Source of the DNA: Actinomycetota bacterium
Lineage (GTDB): Bacteria; Actinomycetota; Thermoleophilia; Gaiellales; Gaiellaceae
Length of the DNA: 15,558 nucleotides
NCBI GenBank assembly: GCA_013821525.1
Contig: JACDGR010000032.1
Coordinates: forward strand, 1 to 15,558
Direction of reading: 5' to 3'
The notes under the pieces are model-generated. The model was not told the origin of the DNA. It was given only the letters and a program-made list of their open reading frames with translations, and did not search any database. Positions 1-5,668 of the stretch are shown here, in pieces. Position numbers and translations under genes: made by a program. Every line of letters starts with the position of its first letter. The stretch's first letter is position 1.

Positions 1-1222
1 GCGGTGCCGAGGCCGTCGATGCCTCGGCGCCCTCTTCGGTCGCGATCGAGATCTCGCGCACCACCTCGACGATGTCGCGGTTGGCGTTCCAGACGCGTAG
101 CTGCCGGTCGGCGCCATTGCCGCGAGCGAGGATCTCGCGGATGCCCTCGAGCTCGCGCTCCGAGCCGAGCTCACGGGCGTGCGGCTCGAGGTCGCGCAGC
201 GTGCGCCGGACGAGCTGCGCGATTGGCACGCGGTTCCGGCGGCCGGTTGCGAGATCCATGATCGGCGCCTCGAGGCCGTAGCGCGCGGCGAGCCACTTGT
301 TCTCCGTCGTCAGCATCCGATGCCAGCCCGGGATCTCCCTGGCGGCATCGAACTGCTCGCAGTACATCTTCACGAGTGCCTGGAAGTACGCCGTGATCGC
401 AACGACGTCCTCGAGCCGCGTCACCGCGTCGCACACCCGCATCTCGATCGTGCCGAGACGGGGGTGTGGCCTGATGTCCCACCAGATGTGCGTGTAGTCG
501 GCGATGCAGCCGGTGCGCTCGAGCTGACCCACGACCTCGGCGTAGTCGGCGTAGTCCTTGAAGCGCGGCGGTGGGCCAGAGCGGGGGAACGCGGCGAACA
601 CCATCTGGCGGCTCGACGAGAGACCCGTCGGCTCGCCACGCCAGAACGGCGACGAGGAGGAGAGCGCGAGCATCTGCGGCAGGTGCAGGAGCAGCCCGTT
701 CATCACCTGGATCACCTTCTCGGCGTCGTCGACGGCAACATGCATGTGCATGCCGAAGATCAGCTCGCGCCGCGCGATGTACTGGAGCTGGTCGACGAGC
801 TGCCGGTAGCGGTCGCGCGCGGTGATGCGTTGCCGTTCGAAGAGGGAGAACGGGTGCGTGCCGGCAGAGCCGAAGCGGCAGCCTTCGGAGCGTGCGATTT
901 CGGCGACGTAACCGCGCAGCTGGGCGAGCGAGCGGTGGATGTCGCCCGCGGTGCGGCAGACCGGCGTTGTCACCTCGAGCACCGACTGCATCAGCTCTGC
1001 ATGGATGCGGTCCTGGTGGTCGCCATGCTCGACCGCTGCGAGCACCGAGTCGATGTGCTGGACGAGATCCCAGGTCTCGGGGTCGAGGAGCTGGTACTCC
1101 TCCTCGACGCCGAGCGTGTACGGATCGCTCGACCCAAAGGCATGCTCTAGCACGCTCGCTTGCGCGCCGCCGAGGCCTTCGGTGCCTTTGCCCGTGATCG
1201 ACGATGGAAAGATCTGCTTCAC
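1..1222 (-). CDS. Carboxylate-amine ligase, GCS2/YbdK family (glutamate-cysteine ligase-like), 3' end cut by window
   Basis: This ATP-grasp-like ligase family joins glutamate, or another carboxylate, to an amine such as cysteine in the cytosol. 407 residues are visible and the frame is still open at the window edge; family members are often about 370-400, so little can be missing. Family signatures seen are GVEEEYQLLD (38-47), HAELMQSVLEVTTP (74-87, with the metal-binding acidic residues), GTHPF (121-125), GMHMHVAV (157-164), the DIRPHPRLGTIEMRV block (249-263) and NKWLAARYGLEAPIMD (308-323). The GTG start at 1222-1220 is chosen because it overlaps the TGA of the upstream RidA-family gene (GTGA), which suggests translational coupling. 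An in-frame GTG at 1155-1153 is the fallback. The visible C-terminal tail past about residue 395 is low-complexity (Ala, Glu, Ser, Thr). The family call is firm. The substrate is not, because YbdK-type paralogues often have weak or unknown ligase activity. Confidence 0.9.
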   Translation of the reverse strand, partial: MKQIFPSSITGKGTEGLGGAQASVLEHAFGSSDPYTLGVEEEYQLLDPETWDLVQHIDSVLAAVEHGDHQDRIHAELMQSVLEVTTPVCRTAGDIHRSLAQLRGYVAEIARSEGCRFGSAGTHPFSLFERQRITARDRYRQLVDQLQYIARRELIFGMHMHVAVDDAEKVIQVMNGLLLHLPQMLALSSSSPFWRGEPTGLSSSRQMVFAAFPRSGPPPRFKDYADYAEVVGQLERTGCIADYTHIWWDIRPHPRLGTIEMRVCDAVTRLEDVVAITAYFQALVKMYCEQFDAAREIPGWHRMLTTENKWLAARYGLEAPIMDLATGRRNRVPIAQLVRRTLRDLEPHARELGSERELEGIREILARGNGADRQLRVWNANRDIVEVVREISIATEEGAEASTASAP

Positions 1223-1605
1223 GGCTGCAGTATCACCGCTTCCGCCTCGATCTCCACGAGCCAGCGCGGATCGAGCAGCGCGACGACGATTCCCGTCGTC
1301 GCCGGACGCGCCCTCGCGAACGCGTCACCGTGCGCGCGGCCGACCGCATCGATCAGCGTCGCATCCGTCACGTGGATCCCCGTGCGCACGACCTCGTCGA
1401 GGGAAGAGCCCGCCTCCACGAGCGCGCGTTCGATGATCGACAGGCAGATCTGGGCCTGGGCGAAGGCGTCGTCTGGCGGGTCCGCGTCCTTCGGCATGAT
1501 CGGCGCGGTCCCGGAGACCCAGACGCGATCGCCGACGCGCACGGCGCGCGAGTACCCGACGCGCTCCTCGAACGCTGCTCCCGATGAGATGTGCTGACGC
1601 TCCAC
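1219..1605 (-). CDS. RidA/YjgF/YER057c/UK114-family protein, possibly non-catalytic
   Basis: 128 residues, the normal size for a trimeric cytosolic RidA-like protein. Classical RidA hydrolyses reactive enamine/imine intermediates released by PLP enzymes. Visible family features are the N-terminal GYSRAVRVGDRVWVSGT strand pair (17-33), QAQICLSIIERALVEAGSSLDEVVRTGIHVTD (50-81) and the C-terminal RPATTGIVVALLDPRWLVEIEA (100-121). In E. coli RidA the catalytic Arg lies in the PARS motif; the aligned position here reads PATT. Imine deaminase activity is therefore doubtful, as in the Rid subgroups lacking that Arg. The GTG start at 1605-1603 is chosen because it gives the family N-terminus (VERQHISSG). 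The open frame extends to 1911 but is antisense to the neighbouring hydrolase there. The stop overlaps the ligase start by four bases. Only 7 bp separate this start from the divergent serine hydrolase start. Confidence 0.88.
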   Translation of the reverse strand: MERQHISSGAAFEERVGYSRAVRVGDRVWVSGTAPIMPKDADPPDDAFAQAQICLSIIERALVEAGSSLDEVVRTGIHVTDATLIDAVGRAHGDAFARARPATTGIVVALLDPRWLVEIEAEAVILQP

Positions 1606-1612
1606 GCCGCTA

Positions 1613-2410
1613 GTGTCGCCGTTCGTGGACGCCTTGCGCCAGATCGACGGTTGGTCGAGCACGCATGCCGCGGTCGTCGTCACGGGCGACCGCGAGGCGC
1701 AGCACGGCGACGTGGAGTGGACGTTCGCATGGGCCTCCGTGACGAAGCTTGCGACCTCGGTCGCGATGCTCGTTGCTGCCGAGGAGGGGCTTGTCGATCT
1801 CGACGAGCCTGCCGGCCCGGCAGGCTCCACCTTCCGGCACCTGCTGGCGCACGCTTCGGGGCTCCCCTTCGAGCCAGGCCCTCCGATCTCGTCGCCGGGG
1901 CGACGGCGCATCTACTCGAACTACGGGTTCGATGTCGCGGCCGACCTCGTCGCCGAGCGCTCGGAGATGCCGTTCGCCGATTACTTCCATGCCGTGTGGT
2001 CGGGAACGTCGATGGTCTTGATCGGTTCCGCCGGCTCCGGGGTCAGCGGCACCATTGCCGACCTGGCGGCGCTCGCCCGCGAGCTCCAGGCGCCGCGTCG
2101 CGTCGCAGCCGAGACGCTCGCGGAGGCAACCGCCGTCCAGTTCGCGGGGCTCGACGGCGTGCTGCCCGGCTTCGGGCGGCAGACGCCGAACGACTGGGGT
2201 CTCGGTTTCGAGCTACGGGACGGCAAGTCGCCGCACTGGACGGGCGCGCACAACGCGCCGTCGACCTTCGGCCACTTCGGCCGTAGCGGCACGTTCCTGT
2301 GGGTCGACCCGGAGGCAGGCATCGCGCTTGGCTGCCTCACCGACCTCGCCTTCGGCGACTGGGCGGCAGAAGCCTGGCCGCGCCTGTCGGACGCCGTTCT
2401 CGCAGCGTGA
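1613..2410 (+). CDS. Serine hydrolase of the class C beta-lactamase / EstB-type fold
   Basis: 265 residues. All three active-site motifs of the penicillin-binding-protein/beta-lactamase fold are present: SVTK (Ser42-Lys45, the acylated Ser and its Lys), YSN (Tyr101-Asn103) and HFG (His221-Gly223, in place of KTG). HxG in the third motif is common in family VIII esterases and beta-lactamase-related hydrolases. No signal peptide or membrane segment is seen, so it should act in the cytosol, which argues against a cell-wall or antibiotic-degrading role. It is shorter than AmpC-type enzymes (about 360). Start GTG at 1613; GTG at 1625 is an alternative that loses four residues. It is a lone plus-strand gene, divergent from the RidA gene and convergent with the alpha/beta hydrolase. 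The substrate cannot be told from sequence. Confidence 0.88.
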   Translation: MSPFVDALRQIDGWSSTHAAVVVTGDREAQHGDVEWTFAWASVTKLATSVAMLVAAEEGLVDLDEPAGPAGSTFRHLLAHASGLPFEPGPPISSPGRRRIYSNYGFDVAADLVAERSEMPFADYFHAVWSGTSMVLIGSAGSGVSGTIADLAALARELQAPRRVAAETLAEATAVQFAGLDGVLPGFGRQTPNDWGLGFELRDGKSPHWTGAHNAPSTFGHFGRSGTFLWVDPEAGIALGCLTDLAFGDWAAEAWPRLSDAVLAA

Positions 2411-2450
2411 TCTCCTAGGACGCTCCGCGAGCCACGTCTTTTTCGGACGC

Positions 2451-2473
2451 GTCCTGGGGCCAGTCCCCAGGAC
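2451..2473. terminator. Perfect 9-bp hairpin between convergent genes; possible bidirectional terminator or dispersed palindrome
   Basis: Arms GTCCTGGGG (2451-2459) and CCCCAGGAC (2465-2473) are exact reverse complements around a 5-nt CCAGT loop. It sits in the 102-bp gap (2411-2512) between the serine hydrolase stop and the alpha/beta hydrolase stop. No T-run follows on either strand, so an intrinsic terminator is plausible from position only. An AGGACGC (2417-2423) can pair with GCGTCCT (2449-2455) and would compete with the hairpin. Nothing else is seen in the gap. Confidence 0.45.
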
Positions 2474-2512
2474 ATGGCTTCTATGGGCAGAGAGCCCGGC
2501 CTGAGGGGTGGT

Positions 2513-3199
2513 CTACGCCGAGAGGAACTCGAGCAGGAGCGCGTTCAGCTCGTCGGGCTCGTCGACGCCGACGAGGTGGCCGGCGCCCGGGACGATCGCG
2601 AGCTCCGAGTCGGGGATCTCCTCGGCGAGATGCTGCGCGATCGCCTGGAAGTCGCCCTTATCGTTTGCACCGACGACGACGAGCGTCGGCATCGGCAGGG
2701 ACGAGAGCGGACGGTCCTTCGGCCAGATCACCTCCGGCTCCTCGTGCGCGCTCTGCAGTTGCAGCGCACGTAGCTGCTGCGGGCCGACCTCGGCATGGTG
2801 AGCCGGAGCGACCCAGAAATCGAGGTTGACCTGCGTCGCGGCGGCGAGGTCGCCCGCCCTGATCGCGGCTTCCTCGGCGGCCCAGTAGTCGCGGATCTCC
2901 TCCGTCCAGTCCCAGGCCGAGACGCCTGCGCCGACGAGCACGAGGCGTTCGACCTTGTCCGGGTGGGCCAGCGCTGTCCGGAGGGCGATCCGACCGCCGA
3001 ACGAGTTCCCGACGAGCACGCCGGGCAGCAGTTCCGCTACGAAGTCGACGAACGAGAAGGGCTCCGTCGGCAGCGGCGTCTCCCCCCAGCCGGGCAGGTC
3101 GGGCGCGACTACCTCGTGCTCGGCGCTGAGTGCGTCGACCTGCCGGCGCCAGAGTCGTGAGTCGCCGAGGGCGGAGTGGAGGAGGATGACGCGGGCTAT
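2513..3199 (-). CDS. Alpha/beta hydrolase (3-oxoadipate enol-lactonase-like fold) with an apparent ATA start
   Basis: 228 residues if translation begins at ATA (3199-3197). The core is clear: strand plus oxyanion segment VILLHSALGDS (4-14), DLPGWG (34-39), nucleophile elbow VLVGNSFGGR with Ser66 (61-70), acid region VVVGANDKGD (Asp180 or Asp183) and GAGHLVGVDEPDEL with His208. It is probably a cytosolic esterase or lactone hydrolase; the substrate is unknown. No ATG, GTG or TTG exists in this frame between the upstream in-frame stop (near 3350) and a GTG at 3019. That GTG would delete the first strand, the oxyanion segment and the strand leading to the nucleophile. ATA sits in an ATAG overlap with the stop of the upstream small gene, and GAGGAGG lies 7 nt before it. 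The domain call is firm; the start is inferred. Confidence 0.85.
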   Translation of the reverse strand: MARVILLHSALGDSRLWRRQVDALSAEHEVVAPDLPGWGETPLPTEPFSFVDFVAELLPGVLVGNSFGGRIALRTALAHPDKVERLVLVGAGVSAWDWTEEIRDYWAAEEAAIRAGDLAAATQVNLDFWVAPAHHAEVGPQQLRALQLQSAHEEPEVIWPKDRPLSSLPMPTLVVVGANDKGDFQAIAQHLAEEIPDSELAIVPGAGHLVGVDEPDELNALLLEFLSA

Positions 3200-3336
3200 T
3201 GCCCGTCCTCCTCGGTCGGCAGGTTGTCCTCGCCGCTTCCGCCGGCCGAACCTCCGCCGCGCATCGCCTCTTCCTCCTGCTGGCGTTCGGTGCTCGAGAG
3301 CTCCTCTTCCGTCTCCGTCGGTTCCGGGTTCTCCAT
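3196..3336 (-). CDS. Small acidic, probably disordered protein (46 aa) upstream of the alpha/beta hydrolase
   Basis: No family recognised. The product is dominated by Glu, Thr, Ser, Gly and Asp, with an EEE run in QQEEEA, a glycine/serine stretch and an acidic end (NLPTEEDGQ). It has no Cys, no aromatic residue and no hydrophobic segment, so it should be soluble and unstructured. Of two adjacent ATGs (3339 and 3336) the second is chosen because AGGAGG at 3348-3343 is then 6 nt away, an ideal spacing; the first would be only 3 nt away. The strong Shine-Dalgarno and the ATAG overlap with the hydrolase start are the main evidence that it is translated. It may be partly a leader for reinitiation at the hydrolase. 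Confidence 0.65.
   Translation of the reverse strand: MENPEPTETEEELSSTERQQEEEAMRGGGSAGGSGEDNLPTEEDGQ
3207..3213 (-). promoter_or_regulatory. Shine-Dalgarno sequence for the ATA-start hydrolase
   Basis: GAGGAGG on the minus strand lies within the Glu-Glu codons at the end of the small acidic gene, 7 nt before the ATA at 3199. It is the strongest support for initiation at ATA. Confidence 0.55.
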
Positions 3337-3342
3337 CATGTG

Positions 3343-3348
3343 CCTCCT
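3343..3348 (-). promoter_or_regulatory. Shine-Dalgarno sequence for the small acidic gene
   Basis: AGGAGG on the minus strand, 6 nt from the ATG at 3336. It directly abuts the divergent ATG of the Nudix gene at 3349, so the Nudix gene itself has no recognisable ribosome-binding site in front of its start. Confidence 0.7.
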
Positions 3349-3858
3349 ATGGGCGCGCTCGACCTTTGGCGGTTCTGTCCCCGTTGCGCAGGGATCCTCA
3401 CACGCAGCGACGACCACGTGCGCTGTACATCATGCAGCGAGCGCTATTGGGCGAATGCGATCCCCGGCGTGCAGGGCATCCTCGAGCGGGACGGGCGCGT
3501 CTTGCTGGCGCGCCGCGCGCACGACCCGAGGCGCGGTCACTGGGATCTCCCCGGCGGCTTTCTGAACGAGACCGAGGCGCCGGTCGACGGCTTGCGGCGG
3601 GAGTTTCGCGAGGAGACCGGCCTCGAGATCGAGCCGGTCGAGCTGCTGCGGATCGACATCGAGCCCTATGACGGACGGCATGTCTTCTCGGTCACGTGGA
3701 TCGTGCGCGGCGAAGGCGAGCCCGTCGCGGCCGATGACGTCGACGAGCTGCGGTGGTTCGCGCGCGACGAGTTGCCGGAGATGGCGTTCCCCGGACAGGA
3801 GCTCGTCCTAGCCGTCTGGGCTGGGCTGCCCGAGCGACCGCGGGACGAGCACGCGTAG
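3349..3858 (+). CDS. Nudix hydrolase with N-terminal zinc ribbon
   Basis: 169 residues. A zinc ribbon comes first: Cys10-x2-Cys13 and Cys26-x2-Cys29. It is followed by a perfect Nudix box starting at Gly70 (GFLNETE, then REFREETGL to Leu92), which fits G-x5-E-x7-REUxEExGU. Nudix enzymes use that box to bind divalent metal and cleave nucleoside diphosphate derivatives. The ribbon-plus-Nudix layout resembles NUDT12/NudC- and ADP-ribose/NADH-type members, but the substrate is not fixed by what is visible. The ATG at 3349 is chosen because it begins just before the ribbon; the open frame continues to 3199 but there runs antisense to the small acidic gene. Its 3' end overlaps the lipid kinase 3' end by 51 bp. 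No ribosome-binding site is visible, so a leaderless transcript is possible. Confidence 0.92.
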   Translation: MGALDLWRFCPRCAGILTRSDDHVRCTSCSERYWANAIPGVQGILERDGRVLLARRAHDPRRGHWDLPGGFLNETEAPVDGLRREFREETGLEIEPVELLRIDIEPYDGRHVFSVTWIVRGEGEPVAADDVDELRWFARDELPEMAFPGQELVLAVWAGLPERPRDEHA

Positions 3859-4623
3859 CGCGCCAGGCTCGACGCGGAACTCAATCGGTGTCTGCAGCTC
3901 ATCGGGCTCGCCGTCGACTGCGGCGTGCAACCTGCCCGATCGCGCGTCGACGGTGAACGACGCGGCCGCGCGCTCGTCCCAGGCCGAGCGCAGCAGCCCG
4001 GTCGGCGCGTAGAGATACAGCGTCCCCTCGTCGAGGCGCTCGCGCTCGCCGATCGAGAGCACGTCGAGCGCGTACTCGTTGTTCGCAACAAGCACCACAC
4101 GGGCGTGCAGCGGGTCTCCGTCGACTGTGATGCCCACGCCGTGCCGATGCTTGACGAGCGCGCCGAATGCACGCATCCGCGCGAACGCGTCGCTCCGCCG
4201 CCGGTGGTGCTCCCGGCGATGCACGAGCCGCGCGTACACACCGAGGGATACGTTGTTCAGGAACAGCCGGTCATTTGCGCGGCCGACATCGATTTTCCGC
4301 TCATCGCCGTCCACGAGCGCGTCGAGCGCCGCAACCGGGTCGTTGCGGTCGAGACCGAGGTCACGGGCGAAGTGGTTGCGTGTTCCAAAGGGAATGCATG
4401 CAAACGGCAGGTCGCGTTCGAGCGCAACCCCGGCGACAGCTGCCAGCGACCCATCACCGCCCGCCATCGCGAGTGCATCCGCTGTCGCGGCTCGTGCGAG
4501 TCCCTGCAGGTCGTCTCCCTCCGCGAGGACGTGCGTCTGGATCTGTCGCTCCGCCGCTGCAGCGAGCAGCTCCTCGGCTCCGCCGTCGCCGGAATTCGGG
4601 TTCACGATCAGGAATGCGCGCAT
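3808..4623 (-). CDS. Diacylglycerol kinase-like lipid kinase (DAGK catalytic domain, YegS/BmrU/Rv2252 type)
   Basis: 271 residues, close to the 290-300 usual for the family. Visible signatures are the N-terminal nucleotide-binding strand FLIVNPNSG (4-12), GGDGSLAAVAG (55-65), PFGTRNHFARDLGLD (78-92) and FLNNVSLGVYARLV (121-134). The late VDGEPDELQTPIEFRVEP segment is also typical of the second domain. These enzymes phosphorylate diacylglycerol, sphingoid bases or related lipids with ATP at the membrane face. The ATG at 4623 is chosen because it starts the first beta strand; an upstream in-frame extension (to 4833) has no family similarity and overlaps a small gene on the other strand. The last 16 codons and stop are antisense to the end of the Nudix gene. 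Confidence 0.9.
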   Translation of the reverse strand: MRAFLIVNPNSGDGGAEELLAAAAERQIQTHVLAEGDDLQGLARAATADALAMAGGDGSLAAVAGVALERDLPFACIPFGTRNHFARDLGLDRNDPVAALDALVDGDERKIDVGRANDRLFLNNVSLGVYARLVHRREHHRRRSDAFARMRAFGALVKHRHGVGITVDGDPLHARVVLVANNEYALDVLSIGERERLDEGTLYLYAPTGLLRSAWDERAAASFTVDARSGRLHAAVDGEPDELQTPIEFRVEPGALRVLVPRSLGQPSPDG

Positions 4624-4722
4624 CGACGCACCGTACCGCCCGATCGACGCTGGGAGGACGGGTCCCCGAAGATGGGCCGAACCACTCATGCCGCCGTCCG
4701 GCGTGCCGTTGATGATCGACCG

Positions 4723-4866
4723 ATGGACGAGCGCGGCATCCTCTTCACGATCGAAGACGACCTCTCCGACGCGTGGGTCGAAGAGTTCGCCGCGCGAGGG
4801 GTGCGGGCGATCGAAGACCTCCTCGCCAAGCACCTCGCCTTCCTGTCGTTCCTCGACGAGTCTTAG
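4723..4866 (+). CDS. Possible small acidic protein (47 aa), unknown function
   Basis: Not recognised. From ATG 4723 the product reads as a plausible amphipathic alpha-helical protein: DDLSDAWVEEFAARGVRA, then IEDLLAKHLAFLSFLDES, rich in Glu, Asp, Leu and Ala. Its balanced composition differs from the Arg-rich products of shadow frames. The frame stays open far upstream (to 3925) but that part is antisense to the lipid kinase. An in-frame ATG at 4672 would add 17 residues. No ribosome-binding site is evident. There are 99 bp to the divergent lipid kinase start, enough for promoters. The stop codon touches the left arm of the long hairpin. Conservation in relatives would be needed to be sure it is a gene. 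Confidence 0.5.
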   Translation: MDERGILFTIEDDLSDAWVEEFAARGVRAIEDLLAKHLAFLSFLDES

Positions 4867-5030
4867 AGGCTTGATATGAAACGCACGCGCACCTGCGGCT
4901 GGTGGCTCAGACGCGGCGCAGCTCGCCCGGCCCGGGCTTGAACGTAGCCACCGCTATGCCCTGCGCCCGGCCCGAACGAGCTGCTCGGTCTGAGCCATCC
5001 CCGCAGGCACGCAGTTCCACATCAAGCCTC
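4866..5030 (-). other. Long imperfect inverted repeat; candidate structured RNA or 3'-UTR element
   Basis: A hairpin of about 165 nt fills the space between two convergent stop codons. Paired blocks are GAGGCTTGAT 4866-4875 with 5021-5030, CCTGCGG 4892-4898 with 5001-5007, TGGCTCAGAC 4903-4912 with 4988-4997, GCAGCTCG 4918-4925 with 4977-4984, CGG 4928-4930 with 4972-4974 and CCGGGC 4932-4937 with 4965-4970. Shorter pairs join them. The 27-nt apical region holds a further small stem (4944-4948 with 4953-4957). Seven positions that are A-C or C-A mismatches on the plus strand become G-U wobbles on the minus strand, so I assign the minus strand tentatively. It would be the 3' untranslated end of the sigma-factor transcript or a separate small RNA. 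A palindromic mobile element (MITE-like) is the main alternative. No T-run follows. Confidence 0.6.
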
Positions 5031-5035
5031 CTAGG

Positions 5036-5626
5036 CTAGGCCGAGGCGAACGTCTCGGAGCTCTGCGAGCTACCGAAGGTGATGCCCTCACGTGCGAGAC
5101 CGATCTGGACATCTTCCCGCGCCTTGAAGATCCGCCACTTGACGGTCGCGAGCGTGATCTCGAGCGAGTCTGCGATCTCGTTGTAGGAGAGACCGACGAC
5201 GTCGCGGAGCAGGAGCGCCATCTTCAGGTCGACGGGCAGCGCGTCGATCGCGCGCCACAGGCCGTCGATCGCCTCGACACGCTCGGCGGGCTGCTCGAGC
5301 GCCTCGAGATGCGGGGCGTCGTCGAGGTTGACCGATGCATGGGGGCGCCGCTCCTTCGCACGCAACTCGTCGAGCACGCGGTTCTTCGTGACCTGGAAGA
5401 GCCACGTCGTGAACTTACAGCGGAGCGAGAAGCGCGGCAGTCCCTGGAAGACCCGCATGAAGACTTCCTGCGTCAGATCCTCGGCGAGCGACTTGTCGCC
5501 GTTCGTCAACCGCAGCACGTAGTTGTAGACCGGCGTCTCGTAGGTCCGCAGGATGATCGCGAACGCACGCTCATCGCCCCGCTGGGCCTTTCTCAGTACG
5601 GCCAGGTCTGGCTGTGGGAGCGACAA
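5036..5626 (-). CDS. ECF-type RNA polymerase sigma factor (sigma-70 family)
   Basis: 196 residues, typical for ECF sigma factors, which have only regions 2 and 4. Region 2 spans about 19-95: DERAFAIILRTYETPVYNYV, then AEDLTQEVFMRVFQGLPRF and FTTWLFQVTKNRVLDELR (core binding and -10 recognition). Region 4 spans about 123-172: AIDALPVDLKMALLLRDVVG, then LSYNEIADSLEITLATVKWR (the -35-binding helix-turn-helix). The tail is Ser-rich and short. The TTG start at 5626-5624 is chosen because it precedes the conserved VLRKAQRGDERAF by few residues; no ATG or GTG alternative exists and no ribosome-binding site is seen. It follows gpmI on the same strand after 42 nt containing a perfect palindrome. No anti-sigma factor gene is adjacent. 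Its regulon cannot be inferred. Confidence 0.93.
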   Translation of the reverse strand: MSLPQPDLAVLRKAQRGDERAFAIILRTYETPVYNYVLRLTNGDKSLAEDLTQEVFMRVFQGLPRFSLRCKFTTWLFQVTKNRVLDELRAKERRPHASVNLDDAPHLEALEQPAERVEAIDGLWRAIDALPVDLKMALLLRDVVGLSYNEIADSLEITLATVKWRIFKAREDVQIGLAREGITFGSSQSSETFASA

Positions 5627-5630
5627 GGAG

Positions 5631-5647
5631 CCGGAGTATAACTCCGG
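5631..5647. promoter_or_regulatory. Perfect 7-bp inverted repeat just upstream of the sigma-factor start
   Basis: CCGGAGT (5631-5637), ATA spacer, ACTCCGG (5641-5647). It lies 4 nt before the TTG start of the sigma factor, inside the 42-nt gap after gpmI. It could be an operator or an RNA hairpin that blocks ribosome access. The sequence gives no way to choose. Confidence 0.4.
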
Positions 5648-5668
5648 TTTCGGCCAGAATCACCGGCC

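Noticed and set aside
179..1150. A 323-codon plus-strand open frame opposite the GCS2-type ligase
   Set aside because: The minus frame carries all GCS2 family motifs; the plus product resembles no family and mirrors the ligase's codon pattern.
3019..3021. GTG at 3019 as the alpha/beta hydrolase start
   Set aside because: It would remove the first 60 residues, including the HSALGDS oxyanion segment and the DLPGWG strand, both of which are clearly encoded upstream in the same frame.
3925..4722. A long 5' extension of the small plus-strand gene
   Set aside because: It runs antisense through the lipid kinase and reads as a shadow frame. Only the end from 4723 looks protein-like.
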